64,000 bases of DNA from Proteus faecis (lineage in GTDB: Bacteria; Pseudomonadota; Gammaproteobacteria; Enterobacterales; Enterobacteriaceae): NCBI RefSeq assembly GCF_003144395.1, contig NZ_PENZ01000007.1, positions 1 to 64,000 on the forward strand, written 5' to 3'. The stretch's first letter is position 1. Every line of letters begins with the position of its first letter. The position numbers and the translations under genes are program-made. Positions 30,607 to 40,761 of this stretch are shown here, one piece after another. The notes under the pieces were generated by a model. It saw only the letters and a list, made by a program, of their open reading frames with translations. It did not search any database and was not told the DNA's origin.

Positions 30607-30642
30607 TTTTAGTACACAGAAATTTGATAACCCAGTTAAAAA

Positions 30643-33441
30643 TTAATGTGCTTCATCCCAGTTATTACCAACACCCACTTCAACTTTCAACGGAATAGCT
30701 AATTCCATACTACTTTCCATCAATTTATGGATCATGGTGTTTGCGTTCTCTAGGTAAGACTCGCGCACTTCAAACACTAATTCATCATGTACTTGCATAA
30801 TCATATGCACATCAGCAGGACATTGATTGCAAATCCAATTATCCACAGCGATCATTGCTTTTTTGATAATATCCGCCGCTGTACCTTGCATTGGCGCGTT
30901 AATCGCTTCACGCTCTGACGCTTTACGGCGAATTGCATTCTTTGAATTAATTTCTGGTAAATAGAGGCGACGACCATCTAAGGTTTCAACATAGCCTTGT
31001 TCAGAAGCTTGTTTACGTGTACGTTCCATATAGTCCAAGACACCAGGATAACGTTCAAAGTAAAGATCCATATAACGCTGAGCTTCTCTTCTCTCAACAC
31101 CAATCTGTTGTGATAAACCAAATGCACTCATGCCATAAATAAGACCAAAGTTGATCGCTTTCGCACTACGACGTTGTTCAGAGGTTACTTCCTCTAAAGG
31201 AATACCAAATACTTCAGATGCCGTTGCACGGTGAATATCTTTACCTTGAGCAAAGGCATCTAACAAACCTTTATCTTGCGATAAATGCGCCATGATCCGT
31301 AATTCAATTTGTGAATAGTCGGCAGCCACAATTTTAAAACCTTCACGCGCAATAAATGCTTGGCGAATTCGGCGTCCTTCTTCATTTCTTACTGGGATGT
31401 TTTGAAGATTTGGATCACGAGAAGATAAACGCCCCGTTGCCGTCACCGCTTGATGATAGGAAGTATGTACACGTTTCGTTTTGCTATTCACCATTAATGG
31501 CAATTTATCCGTATAGGTAGATTTTAGTTTCGCCAGACCACGATGCTCTAAAATTAAACGAGGTAATTCATGACTATGCGCTAATTCTTCCAATACTTCT
31601 TCATTGGTAGATGGTGCCCCTTTTGGGGTTTTCTTGATAACAGGTAATTGCAGTTTATCAAATAAGATTTCTTGTAACTGTTTAGGTGAAGAGAGATTAA
31701 ATTCTTGCCCCGCTAACGCAAACGTCTCTTTTTCAATTTCAGCTAAACGCTGTGTGATCTCTTGAGATTGAACTGCTAACACTTGAGCATCAATTAATAC
31801 TCCCTTGCGTTCCATTCTAGAAAGCACTGGGACTAATGGCATTTCAATATCGCAGTAAACATGTTTAAGAGGCTCAATAGCTTCTATTTGAGGATATAGC
31901 GCTTGATGGAGTAATAAAGTAATATCGGCATCTTCAGCAGCATATAACGTTGCTTGCTCAACCTCAATTTGGTTAAAAGTCAGTTGACCTTTACCTTTAC
32001 CCGCAATCTCTTCAAATGTTGTGGTTTTATGATTTAAGTGCTTTTCAGCCAAAGTATCCATATCGTGTCGATTACTTACGCTATTTAATATGTAAGATTC
32101 CAACATCGTATCAAAATGAATACCGTTTAATTCGATACCTTCATTTTCCATAATGCCACGGTCAAACTTCAAGTTCTGCCCAATTTTTAGAATGTTCTTA
32201 TCTTCTAAAATAGGTTTTAATGCCGCTAGCACATCATCAACAGGAAGTTGCTCTGGTGCATCTAAATACTCATGACGTAATGGAATATAAGCCGCTTTAC
32301 CCGGTTCAATAGCAAATGACAGCCCCACTAAACGCGCATCAATATTGTTTAAGCTGTCCGTTTCTGTATCGAATGCAAACGCAGGTGCTTTTTTGAGAAG
32401 CTCAACCCATCGCGCTAGGCTTTCATGTGTCAAGATAGCTTCATAATTCTCTTGTGTAATAACAGGGAAATTAGCTGATACAGAGGCTTCTTTCGGTTTA
32501 ACGGCTTCAGAGGTGTAAGGCACAGCAACTTTGTGTGTGCTACGTTGTGCTAACCACCCACCATTTTGAAGATCACTTATCCAGCGTTTAAATTCATAAC
32601 GCGTGAACATCTCTAGTAATTGCTCTAAATTTGGCTCACTAACCACTAAATCATCAAACGTTTTATCGAGTTCAACATCCGTTTTAATTGTTGCCAACTT
32701 ATAAGAAAGTTTTGCCACTTTCTCATGCTCTGCCATTTTAGCGCCAAGTGTTTTAGCGCCACGGAAACTCAACGTTGCGATATTATCAAGCTGTTGATAG
32801 ATATCATCTAAACTACCAAGCCCTTGTAAAAGGCCTAATGCCGTTTTTTCCCCCACTCCCGGAACACCAGGAATGTTATCGGACGAATCGCCCATTAATG
32901 CGAGAAAATCAATAATCAATTCAGGAGGAACACCATATTTTTCTTTAACTTCATCAGGGCCTAAAATAACGTTGGTCATGGTGTTAATTAGCGTGATCTT
33001 TGGCGTCACTAATTGCGCCATATCTTTATCACCAGTACTTATTAAAACATCACGACCATCTGCTGCCGCTTTTAGTGCCAATGTTCCAATAACGTCATCC
33101 GCTTCCACACCTGAAATAGATAACAATGGTAAACCCATTGCTTGCACCATCTCATGTAAAGGCGCTATTTGCTCACGTAAATCATCCGGCATCGGAGGGC
33201 GATTAGATTTATATTCCTCATACAACTCATCACGGAATGTTTTACCTTTAGCGTCAAACACAACCGCTACATGACTTGGTTTATACTGTATTATCAGGCT
33301 ACGTAACATGTTCAACACGCCGTACATCGCACCTGTTGGCTCACCTTGGCTATTGGTTAGTGGTGGAAATGCATGATAGGCGCGGTAAAGATATGAGGAG
33401 CCATCTACAAGGATAAAGGGGTTTTCTGCTATCTGGACCAT
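30643..33441 (-). CDS. polA: DNA polymerase I
   Basis: Pol I removes RNA primers and fills gaps in replication and repair. I start at the ATG at 33441 ([20 protein letters not shown]), giving 932 residues as in E. coli; the frame continues 18 codons upstream without similarity. Domains in order: 5' nuclease (1-325), 3'-5' exonuclease with the metal residues of FDTETDSL near 355, and polymerase with DYSQIELR and the C-terminal [11 protein letters not shown]. The proofreading acidic residues are present. It is monocistronic. Confidence 0.98.
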   Translation of the reverse strand: MVQIAENPFILVDGSSYLYRAYHAFPPLTNSQGEPTGAMYGVLNMLRSLIIQYKPSHVAVVFDAKGKTFRDELYEEYKSNRPPMPDDLREQIAPLHEMVQAMGLPLLSISGVEADDVIGTLALKAAADGRDVLISTGDKDMAQLVTPKITLINTMTNVILGPDEVKEKYGVPPELIIDFLALMGDSSDNIPGVPGVGEKTALGLLQGLGSLDDIYQQLDNIATLSFRGAKTLGAKMAEHEKVAKLSYKLATIKTDVELDKTFDDLVVSEPNLEQLLEMFTRYEFKRWISDLQNGGWLAQRSTHKVAVPYTSEAVKPKEASVSANFPVITQENYEAILTHESLARWVELLKKAPAFAFDTETDSLNNIDARLVGLSFAIEPGKAAYIPLRHEYLDAPEQLPVDDVLAALKPILEDKNILKIGQNLKFDRGIMENEGIELNGIHFDTMLESYILNSVSNRHDMDTLAEKHLNHKTTTFEEIAGKGKGQLTFNQIEVEQATLYAAEDADITLLLHQALYPQIEAIEPLKHVYCDIEMPLVPVLSRMERKGVLIDAQVLAVQSQEITQRLAEIEKETFALAGQEFNLSSPKQLQEILFDKLQLPVIKKTPKGAPSTNEEVLEELAHSHELPRLILEHRGLAKLKSTYTDKLPLMVNSKTKRVHTSYHQAVTATGRLSSRDPNLQNIPVRNEEGRRIRQAFIAREGFKIVAADYSQIELRIMAHLSQDKGLLDAFAQGKDIHRATASEVFGIPLEEVTSEQRRSAKAINFGLIYGMSAFGLSQQIGVERREAQRYMDLYFERYPGVLDYMERTRKQASEQGYVETLDGRRLYLPEINSKNAIRRKASEREAINAPMQGTAADIIKKAMIAVDNWICNQCPADVHMIMQVHDELVFEVRESYLENANTMIHKLMESSMELAIPLKVEVGVGNNWDEAH

Positions 33442-33985
33442 AATCTGTTCATCATTGTTCTGAGGTTCGTTGATATGACTAGAATGCCACATCACAGCCC
33501 AATAGACGAATATTACCTGTTCTTAAATGCAGAAATTCGGCTTAAATACTCAATTATTTATTATTAATCGAACTTAACAAAAAGAATAAGTATGAATGAT
33601 AAGTTAATATTTATTAAGGTCATTTTTGTCAGAGTACATACCCATTAATCTGGCTTGAATTAAAAACAAAGAATAAACAGTAAACTTATTGTGTAATTTA
33701 GAAAGTATTTAAGATAGAGCCATTTACTCATCATTAATATTAACGTTCATATTAGTGTCATCTTTTTTATTAAGAATTTATTTTCTAACCAACACCAAAA
33801 CAACCTGTGGATAACTCTGTGAGTAGTTTTGTAACCCTCTCTATATTAATAAGTTAGCTTTCTTTTCAATTTGTTAACATAAGTAAAAAATCAATCACTT
33901 AGCGAATTTATTAAGATATTATAAATTAATCGCTGTATTTTTTATTAATGTGGATAGTTATATTATGACAAAATTATGAAAGTAA
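33442..33985. other. polA upstream region with two DnaA-box-like sites
   Basis: This AT-rich gap contains TGTGGATAA at 33806-33814, a perfect DnaA box (complement TTATCCACA), and TGTGGATAG at 33949-33957, one base off. It must also carry the polA promoter. No gene or other repeat is visible. DnaA binding is plausible but not shown. Confidence 0.45.
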
Positions 33986-34020
33986 AAAAATAGCACTCCT
34001 ATTTCTTGAGTGCTATTTTT
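33986..34020. terminator. Terminator of dsbA
   Basis: A 13-bp perfect stem, AAAAATAGCACTC (33986-33998) and GAGTGCTATTTTT (34008-34020). On the minus strand the A-rich left side becomes the T-run after the hairpin, ending dsbA. Confidence 0.82.
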
Positions 34021-34075
34021 CATATAAATATCTATATACTTTTACTTAATCCATATGGGAAAAGTTAAGCCTATA

Positions 34076-34699
34076 TTATTTTTTCAGCAATAACTGATTC
34101 ACAATATCAGAATATGTCTTTGCATACTCTTCTGGTGATTTTGCGCTGATACCATCATTTTTCATTTTATATTTACCACCAATTATCATGGCAGGAACAC
34201 CATTAATTTGGAAATCAGCAACAGCATTTTGTTGTTGGCTAACTAAAGAGTTCACCACAAAGCTATTCATTGCAGCATCATAATCTTCGCCTTTAACGCC
34301 AGCCTTAATAAAGGCATTACGGATATCGTCAACAGAACGAATAGATTGAGTTTCTTGAATACCTTTAAATAAAACAGGAGAAACTTGATCTTCAACACCT
34401 AAGGCCATTGCCACAGCCCATGAACGTGTTAAATCTTTACCTAAAGGCCCTAAGAAATCAACGTGATAGCGGACAAGATTAGTATTTTCTGGTGCATTCT
34501 TTTCAACAGTACTATTGACTTTATACACTTCAGAAAATTGATAACAATGTGGGCAATAAAAAGAGAAAAACTCAACAACATCAGGCGCAGATGCAACAGG
34601 TTTAGAAAGGTTAGTGTACTGTTTTCCTTCAGATATATCAGCGGCAGAAACACTGAATGCTAACACCATACTTGCTAACGCCAGCCAAATCTTTTTCAT
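34076..34699 (-). CDS. dsbA: Thiol:disulfide oxidoreductase DsbA
   Basis: DsbA is the periplasmic thioredoxin-fold oxidase that introduces disulfides into exported proteins and is reoxidised by DsbB. The 207-residue precursor has a signal peptide (1-19, ending VSA). The active site is Cys49-Pro-His-Cys52, the classic CPHC, with the cis-proline at residue 169 in NGVPAM. It lies 20 bp downstream of srkA on the minus strand, the conserved yihD-srkA-dsbA order, so it can be cotranscribed with srkA. Confidence 0.97.
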   Translation of the reverse strand: MKKIWLALASMVLAFSVSAADISEGKQYTNLSKPVASAPDVVEFFSFYCPHCYQFSEVYKVNSTVEKNAPENTNLVRYHVDFLGPLGKDLTRSWAVAMALGVEDQVSPVLFKGIQETQSIRSVDDIRNAFIKAGVKGEDYDAAMNSFVVNSLVSQQQNAVADFQINGVPAMIIGGKYKMKNDGISAKSPEEYAKTYSDIVNQLLLKK

Positions 34700-34719
34700 T
34701 TCTCATCGTCTCCTAAGAA

Positions 34720-35715
34720 TTAATACATTGGACTAAGTTGTAAAGGAGGCTCATTTAGTTGCTCCACTTGTCCCTTGAATAAGGCTAATTGTTTAAACCA
34801 AAAATCTTCTTCTTGAAACCAAACAAAAGCGCGAGGAAAAGCAGGATCATTCCAGCGTTTTAATACCCACGCGAGATAATGCACCATTCTCATTGCTCTT
34901 AATGGTTCAATTAATGACAATTCACGTAAATCAAAATCTTGGTATTCATAATAAGACTCAAGGATCGTATCTAATTGTATAACCTGCTCTTGCCGTGAGC
35001 CGTTTAATAACATCCAAAAATCTTGTACTGCAGGTCCCATTCGGGAATCATCAAAATCAACCATTACAACTTCATCACGCCACAATATATTACCGGGATG
35101 GCAATCACCATGTAGCCGTAACATTTGCCATGCAGAGTCCCCTATTTTAGGACGTACATCATGAATAAGTTTATCTATAACCTCTATAAATTGAGGTTTC
35201 AGGTTATTAGGAATTAACGCACTACTTTCAAATTCTAATTTTGGCGCTATCAGATATTCTGCTGTAGAAACTGTCGGTCGATATTCATAACTCTTTTTTC
35301 GGCCTATTTGATGAATGCACCCTAATGTGCGTCCAACTTCTTCTAACTGAAATAAATTATCAGTTTCATATGCTCTTCCCCCTATACTAGGGAATATTGC
35401 AAAATAAAAGCCACCATCAGAAAGATGAACTGTTTCACTATTAATCATTAAAGGAGCAGCAACAGATACCTCAGCCTCCTTTAATGCTAAAACAAACTCA
35501 TGTTCTTCTTTTATTTGTTCATACGACCAGCGTTGGGGGCGATAAAATTTCACCACATAACGTTGTCGATGCTCATCTATAAATTGAAAAACACGATTTT
35601 CATAGCTATTTAATTCTGTTAACCCTGACTCAGGATAAAAACCAATTTTAACTAACGCGTCCCAAATGTTGTCAGGTGTCAGTCCCTGAAAATTAAATGA
35701 GGCAGACATTTCCAT
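34720..35715 (-). CDS. srkA: Stress response kinase A (YihE)
   Basis: SrkA is a eukaryotic-like Ser/Thr kinase of the APH fold that counters stress-induced cell death and is under Cpx control in E. coli. The 331-residue product has the catalytic loop LHGDCHPGNILW and the metal motif VDFDDSR, typical of this family, and ends PPLQLSPMY like the E. coli protein. The start may be residue 1 or the methionine at residue 3 (35709). It sits between yihD and dsbA, with gaps of 14 and 20 bp. Confidence 0.94.
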   Translation of the reverse strand: MEMSASFNFQGLTPDNIWDALVKIGFYPESGLTELNSYENRVFQFIDEHRQRYVVKFYRPQRWSYEQIKEEHEFVLALKEAEVSVAAPLMINSETVHLSDGGFYFAIFPSIGGRAYETDNLFQLEEVGRTLGCIHQIGRKKSYEYRPTVSTAEYLIAPKLEFESSALIPNNLKPQFIEVIDKLIHDVRPKIGDSAWQMLRLHGDCHPGNILWRDEVVMVDFDDSRMGPAVQDFWMLLNGSRQEQVIQLDTILESYYEYQDFDLRELSLIEPLRAMRMVHYLAWVLKRWNDPAFPRAFVWFQEEDFWFKQLALFKGQVEQLNEPPLQLSPMY

Positions 35716-35729
35716 TTTCTATCCTGAAT

Positions 35730-35999
35730 TTAATCTTTAATCACACCACGAGCACGTAAAATGGCGGTTTTAAAATCTTCTTCGTAATCTTTTTTCAGTC
35801 CTGGGATCACATCTGTCGGCGCTGAACCGCGCATTTTCAGATGGTAAATCAAAATATCATCAGTCAGATCAGATAATTGACCTTTAAAACCCGCTTCATC
35901 AGCCAGTTTCTGCAATAATTGAATTAAGTTTAAATCAGAATTTTCTTCCCAAACTGGGTGCAGTAATTCCATAACTTCATTAAGACGGTGACATTTCAT
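35730..35999 (-). CDS. yihD: YihD family protein
   Basis: This 89-residue cytoplasmic protein matches the YihD (DUF1040) family end to end, starting [15 protein letters not shown] and containing [13 protein letters not shown] and the closing [10 protein letters not shown]. The function is unknown. It is the first gene of the yihD-srkA-dsbA run and is divergent from mobA. Confidence 0.94.
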   Translation of the reverse strand: MKCHRLNEVMELLHPVWEENSDLNLIQLLQKLADEAGFKGQLSDLTDDILIYHLKMRGSAPTDVIPGLKKDYEEDFKTAILRARGVIKD

Positions 36000-36219
36000 A
36001 CAAAAAATCCTTATTATTAATTACAACAACAAAGTACCAATTATTATCCGATAGAAAAAGGAAACCTCTGTCAATATGCGTAAATATTACGCTTTTTTGA
36101 TAAAAATTGCTGTCGCTTTACATGAAATCTCATGATGTCGATATTTTTTATTAGTATATCGTCTTTATTTGATAAAAATCGTTCGGAAATTTTAGCCAAT
36201 TTATTCACAAATATTGAAT

Positions 36220-36804
36220 ATGAAAATGAAGAATATTACAGGTGGTATACTTGCAGGTGGTCAAGCGACACGAATGGGTGGAGCTGATAAAGGGCTTCAA
36301 ATTCTACATGGACAGCCTTTATACCGCCATATAGCCCAAAAACTAGCACCTCAAGTTGATAGCATATTGATTAGTGCTAACCGCAATTTAGAACAATATC
36401 GCCAAAGCCAATATCCTGTTATTACAGATGAAATAGAAGGATTTTCAGGGCCTTTAGCTGGCATGCTCACATTATTAAAGCAAGCCCCAACACCTTGGGT
36501 TGCCTTTGTACCTTGCGATGTTCCCTATTTCCCTCTTAATTTAGTTGAAAAACTCTATGAGCAAAGAGGCGAAGCATTAGCCGTTTATGTTGATGATGGT
36601 GAAAGAGAACATCCTACCTTAGCACTGCTAAATCGTCGTATTATTCCTATGCTAGAAGCTTATTTAGCACAAGGTGATCGAAAATTAATGTTATTTATGA
36701 AGCAAATAAATGCACACCCGGTTTTATTCGCGGATCAAGCAAGTGCTTTTATTAATTTAAATACCCCTGACGATATTGAAAAAGCCAATAAATTAAAAAA
36801 ATAG
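36220..36804 (+). CDS. mobA: Molybdenum cofactor guanylyltransferase MobA
   Basis: MobA transfers GMP from GTP to molybdopterin to form the MGD cofactor used by nitrate, DMSO and formate enzymes. The nucleotide motif LAGGQATRMGGADKG lies near 11-25, and the metal aspartate in PCDVPY near 97. I use the ATG at 36220 (194 residues, the E. coli length); a TTG at 36214 is in frame just before it, and no strong Shine-Dalgarno distinguishes them. It precedes mobB by about 11 bp. Confidence 0.93.
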   Translation: MKMKNITGGILAGGQATRMGGADKGLQILHGQPLYRHIAQKLAPQVDSILISANRNLEQYRQSQYPVITDEIEGFSGPLAGMLTLLKQAPTPWVAFVPCDVPYFPLNLVEKLYEQRGEALAVYVDDGEREHPTLALLNRRIIPMLEAYLAQGDRKLMLFMKQINAHPVLFADQASAFINLNTPDDIEKANKLKK

Positions 36805-36815
36805 GAATGAAAAAT

Positions 36816-37334
36816 ATGGCACAAGTTGATCTCCCCCTTTTAGGGATCACGGCATGGAGTGGAACCGGTAAAACAACACTACTAAAACAACTGATTCCAC
36901 AATTACGCAAAAGAGAAATTCGTGTAGGCATGATCAAACACACTCATCATGATATGGATGTGGATAAGCCTGGTAAAGACAGCTATGAACTAAGAAAAGC
37001 TGGAGCAGATCAGACATTAGTCGCAAGCCAACAACGCTGGGCATTAATGACAGAAACACCAGAACTACCAGAATTAGATTTGTATTACCTCGCATCTCGT
37101 TTTGATGCAAGTAAGCTAGATTTAATCTTAGTTGAAGGATTTAAAGGCGAAACCATTCCTAAAATTGCACTTTATCGCCATATCAACGAGCGTGATTTTA
37201 ATGATTTACTTGATGAGCATGTTATTGCCGTCGCCAGTGATTGTGATTTAAGAGTGGATTTTCCACTACTAGATATCAATGCACCCGAGGCTATTGCTGA
37301 ATTTATTGCAGATTGGCTGAAACCGACGAAATAA
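36816..37334 (+). CDS. mobB: Molybdopterin-guanine dinucleotide biosynthesis adaptor MobB
   Basis: MobB is a GTP-binding adaptor that assists MobA. The P-loop WSGTGKTTLL and the segment KHTHHDMDVDKPGKDSYELR are family signatures. Two in-frame ATGs exist: at 36807 the AGGA ribosome site is only 1 nt away, while at 36816 the spacing is about 9 nt, so I prefer 36816 (172 residues). The mobA-mobB order and orientation here relative to yihD are the reverse-strand partners of the E. coli arrangement. Confidence 0.92.
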   Translation: MAQVDLPLLGITAWSGTGKTTLLKQLIPQLRKREIRVGMIKHTHHDMDVDKPGKDSYELRKAGADQTLVASQQRWALMTETPELPELDLYYLASRFDASKLDLILVEGFKGETIPKIALYRHINERDFNDLLDEHVIAVASDCDLRVDFPLLDINAPEAIAEFIADWLKPTK

Positions 37335-37342
37335 AAATCGCA

Positions 37343-37375
37343 AATAATAAAGCGCCCTATAAAGGCGCTTATTAT
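37343..37375. terminator. Shared terminator of mobB and the GH13 gene
   Basis: ATAATAAAGCGCC pairs with GGCGCTTATTAT (one bulged A) around CTATAAA, between convergent genes. The flanking AT runs fit a bidirectional terminator. Confidence 0.75.
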
Positions 37376-37392
37376 CAATTACATAGAATAAA

Positions 37393-39051
37393 TTAAGCAA
37401 AAATAATGGCTTGATAAGGTTGAAGGATAAGATCACCTTGTGCATTTTCCACTATTGGACTGTTATGCAAATAGATATCCTTAGCTTTAATGGTTAGTGC
37501 TTTTTCTTCACCACTAAAATTACAATAAATATTGATTGAGTTACCTTTATAAGTACGCTTAAAAGCAATCACATTTTCTGGTGCATCTAATGGAAAAAAC
37601 TCACCATAAATCAAAATATCACTGATCTCTGAATGACGTCTTAATGCGATCAATTGCTGGTAATAAGCGAAAAGAGAGTGATTATCTTGTGTTTCTCTCT
37701 GTGCATTAATATCGACATAGTTAGGATTAACTTTTAACCATGGTTTAGCTGTACTGAAGCCACTATTTAATTCACTATTCCATTGGAAAGGTGTTCTTGA
37801 ATTATCACGGCTACGGTGATTAAAGTATTCAATGATTTGCTTATCGCTATAACCTAATTTATTACCCCATTCATACAATTTAAAAACATGTAAATCATCA
37901 TGTTCTTCTAATGTCATAGGACAATTTGTCATACCGATTTCTTGCCCTTGATAAATAAAAGGCGTTCCTCGTTGAGTTAATAAAAATGTCGCTAACATTT
38001 TGGCACTAATAGGATTAATGTCTCCTTTAGGGAGGAATTTATTTAATGAGCGAGGTTGATCATGATTTTCTAAATAAGGTGCTCCCCAGCCTACTCGTTG
38101 AGTATCTAATTGGCTTTTAATAAATACAGGTTTCAATCTTTCACCTGTAATTGGATTAATAGTGAATGGCTTTTCATTGCGAATATCTAAGTCAGCAATA
38201 CTAAAATCAAATACCATGGAAAAATAACCATTTTCACCAACATAAGCACGTAAATCTTTCTCAGGCACATCAATTTCTGCAACCGTCATACTATTTGCAG
38301 GCTTAAACGTGTTCTCAGCTAATTCAGTTAAGAACTTATCAATACCTGGTTGATTTAAAACCCAAGGCACTAAAGATGCAGAACCATCATCTTTATCAGG
38401 TTCAAATTGATATTCAGATAAAGCTTCAGGGGATTTTTTTAAATTACCAATCGCATCAATGCGAAATCCTGCGACACCTTTTTTGATCCAGACGTTTATC
38501 ATGTCGATAATATCTTTACGTAATTGTGGGTTTTCCCAATTTAAGTCAGGTTGTTCCGGACCAAATGAATTAAAGTACCAGCGATTAGTTTTTCCAACAC
38601 GACTCCAAACAGAGCAATCAAAATAAGTGCGTAAATTATTAGGAGGAGTCGGCTTATCCCATTGTTTAAAAATATAATAATCGTTATATGGACTATTAGG
38701 ATCTTCAATTGCCGATTTAAACCATGGGTGCTCATCAGAAGTGTGATTTAATACTAAATCTAATAAAATTTTAATATCACGTTTTTTAGCTTCGCTAATC
38801 AGTTTATCTAACGCATTATTATCACCAAAGATAGGATCGACAACAGAATAATCAGCAATATCATAACCATTATCTTTCATTGGCGATTTAAAAATAGGGC
38901 ATAGCCAAATAACATTTGTACCGAGTGACTGAATATAATCTAACTTCTCTGTGATCCCCGCTAAATCTCCAACACCATCCCCGTTACTATCATAATAACT
39001 CTTAGGATAAATTTGATAGACCACTGCTTCTTTCCACCAAGTATTAGACAT
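37393..39051 (-). CDS. GH13 family alpha-glucosidase
   Basis: This 552-residue enzyme is a cytoplasmic GH13 alpha-glucosidase of the oligo-1,6-glucosidase/trehalose-6-phosphate hydrolase type. Region I is LVLNH near 99-103, the nucleophile Asp199 in GFRIDA, the acid Glu259 in VAEID, and Asp331 in ENHDQPR. Ala, not Val, follows the nucleophile, which in related enzymes goes with alpha-1,4 preference; this is inference. I use the ATG at 39051 (MSNTWWKEAV) because AGGTGA precedes it; an in-frame GTG at 39057 is possible. No sugar transporter lies nearby. Regulation by the divergent LacI-type gene is likely. Confidence 0.9.
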   Translation of the reverse strand: MSNTWWKEAVVYQIYPKSYYDSNGDGVGDLAGITEKLDYIQSLGTNVIWLCPIFKSPMKDNGYDIADYSVVDPIFGDNNALDKLISEAKKRDIKILLDLVLNHTSDEHPWFKSAIEDPNSPYNDYYIFKQWDKPTPPNNLRTYFDCSVWSRVGKTNRWYFNSFGPEQPDLNWENPQLRKDIIDMINVWIKKGVAGFRIDAIGNLKKSPEALSEYQFEPDKDDGSASLVPWVLNQPGIDKFLTELAENTFKPANSMTVAEIDVPEKDLRAYVGENGYFSMVFDFSIADLDIRNEKPFTINPITGERLKPVFIKSQLDTQRVGWGAPYLENHDQPRSLNKFLPKGDINPISAKMLATFLLTQRGTPFIYQGQEIGMTNCPMTLEEHDDLHVFKLYEWGNKLGYSDKQIIEYFNHRSRDNSRTPFQWNSELNSGFSTAKPWLKVNPNYVDINAQRETQDNHSLFAYYQQLIALRRHSEISDILIYGEFFPLDAPENVIAFKRTYKGNSINIYCNFSGEEKALTIKAKDIYLHNSPIVENAQGDLILQPYQAIIFA

Positions 39052-39077
39052 ATTCACCTCACCAAGGTAATTAGCAT

Positions 39078-39096
39078 ATATGGAACTGTTCCATAT
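39078..39096. promoter_or_regulatory. Palindromic operator in the GH13/LacI divergent region
   Basis: ATATGGAAC-T-GTTCCATAT is a perfect 9+1+9 palindrome, 27 bp upstream of the glucosidase start. LacI-family operators are palindromes of this size, and the divergent gene encodes such a repressor. Confidence 0.7.
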
Positions 39097-39267
39097 TTAA
39101 TATAAGATACTATAAGCACTAAAAAGGAGGGTAAGGTAATTAACATACTAAAATGTGAAATAGCTCATACTAAAAAAACACAATTACCTCAATAAAGATG
39201 GGTTTGTCATAATCATATTAAGATATATTAGGACATCAACGAATTAAAAGGAGCAACAGCATATTCA

Positions 39268-40248
39268 ATGGCCGGGATCCGTGATGTCGCAAAAAAAGCC
39301 AATGTCGCAGCAAGTACTGTTTCCAGAGCATTAAATAACAGTGGTTATGTGTCTCAAGCTGCACGAGAAAAAATAAAAAAAGCGGTAGAGGAATTAGATT
39401 ATATTCCTGATACTTGGCTAAGAAATTTATATCAACAAAAAAGTGCCGTTGTTGGTGTCATTATTAATAGCCTTGAATACCCTTATTTTGCGACAGTGAC
39501 ACGTTTTATTGAAAATAAACTCGCTGAACATGGCTATAGCATGATGTTATGTGCAACCCAAAATAGCAAAGTACGTGAGCGTATATTTTTTGATATGCTT
39601 AAACGTGGTCAGATCGACGGTATTATTGCAGAATATCTATTATTGGATGATAGTGAATATCAGCATATTCAAAGACCCGTGGTAACACTAGATCGTCATC
39701 TTCGTGATATTCCATTAGTTTGTTCTGATCACCACACTGGTGGTCGATTAGCAGCAGAACACCTTATTCAAAAAGGTTGCCAAAAAATCCTCTATATTGA
39801 AGATAACTCAAGTTATTTATCATCAACCCCTTCATATCAAAGCTGTTTAGCCTTTAAAGAAACGCTTATTCAGGCAGGTATTAAACCTATTCCTTGCAAA
39901 GTAAATTGGAAAGAAGAAGAGAAAGACTATTTTCACTCTTTCGCAACAAAAATACTTTCTTTGCATTCAGATATCGATGCTATTTTTGCTGCTGATATTC
40001 CTGCCATGGCATTATTTAATGAAGCAACAAGGCGAAATATTGCCATTCCAGAACAATTAAAAATTGTTGCTTATGATGGCAGCCCTTGGTTAAACCAAAC
40101 ACTGCGCCAATTAACTTGTATTGAACAACCCTTTGAAAAGCTAGCTGAAAAAAGCGTAGAAGTGATTAGTACATTAATTGAGAATAAAGAAATAACAGAT
40201 AATGTCTCTGTTATTCCAGTGAAGTTTATTCAAGGTGAAAGTAGTTAA
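39268..40248 (+). CDS. LacI family transcriptional regulator
   Basis: This 326-residue regulator has the LacI HTH and hinge at residues 1-58 (IRDVAKKANVAASTVSRALN, then AREKIKKAVEELDYIP) and a periplasmic-binding-like effector domain. It is divergent from the GH13 glucosidase and probably represses it through the palindrome at 39078-39096. The inducer is unknown, presumably an alpha-glucoside or its phosphate. It ends only 8 bp before the stop of a truncated Fic gene on the other strand. Confidence 0.9.
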   Translation: MAGIRDVAKKANVAASTVSRALNNSGYVSQAAREKIKKAVEELDYIPDTWLRNLYQQKSAVVGVIINSLEYPYFATVTRFIENKLAEHGYSMMLCATQNSKVRERIFFDMLKRGQIDGIIAEYLLLDDSEYQHIQRPVVTLDRHLRDIPLVCSDHHTGGRLAAEHLIQKGCQKILYIEDNSSYLSSTPSYQSCLAFKETLIQAGIKPIPCKVNWKEEEKDYFHSFATKILSLHSDIDAIFAADIPAMALFNEATRRNIAIPEQLKIVAYDGSPWLNQTLRQLTCIEQPFEKLAEKSVEVISTLIENKEITDNVSVIPVKFIQGESS

Positions 40249-40256
40249 AATATAGA

Positions 40257-40691
40257 TTAGATTGCTATCGCCGTGTTGGTACAAAGTGGATAAGTTTCAA
40301 GATGAGTATAACCATCATAAACAGCAGTACGATAACGAAGTGCTTCTTTGGTTGCGGGATCAGCGCCGACTTGATAATCAATAGACTGAAAAAGCTGAAC
40401 ACTTGTTACAATGTTTTCAATACGTGAAGAGTCTTTTGCTTCCAATATTGGAAGGATATTTATCAATAATTCCTGATCAGGAATTAACTCTCTTACTGTT
40501 TTTAATTCAGTAATTGCTGAGCGCACATTGATGCACGCTTTCAATATTTCACGTGTTTCAATAAGTTCCAGATCTGCTGGTAATAGTGGTAGATCATTAT
40601 AGGGTGTTTTAGGAGACCAGCTCATATGTTTATAAAAACGCATTTTATCGACATATCGCCATAACATATCGATACCATAAAAAAACGCCAA
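40257..40691 (-). pseudogene. Truncated Fic family protein (N-terminal domain only)
   Basis: The frame encodes the Fic N-terminal domain: WSPKTPYNDLPLLP, then LINILPILEAKDSSRIENIV, then ADPATKEALRYR and LCTNTAIAI, where a stop occurs. SSRIEN fits the inhibitory motif [S/T]xxxE[G/N]. Intact proteins continue with an insert and the catalytic HPFxxGNGR motif, which is absent. The frame opens with a TTG at 40691 behind AAGGGGG; the similarity begins near the ATG at 40628. It is most likely a remnant cut at the junction with the LacI-type gene, and cannot be an active AMP transferase. Confidence 0.78.
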
Positions 40692-40761
40692 AGAAAGTCC
40701 CCCTTCTCTAGCGTTTTAATCGATTATGTTTTACGTCGAAATTGAGTAAAAGCTATCGTTC

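Noticed and set aside
33514-33529. LexA-like CTGT-N8-GCAG upstream of polA
   Set aside because: One half-site is mismatched and polA is not a known SOS gene; probably chance.
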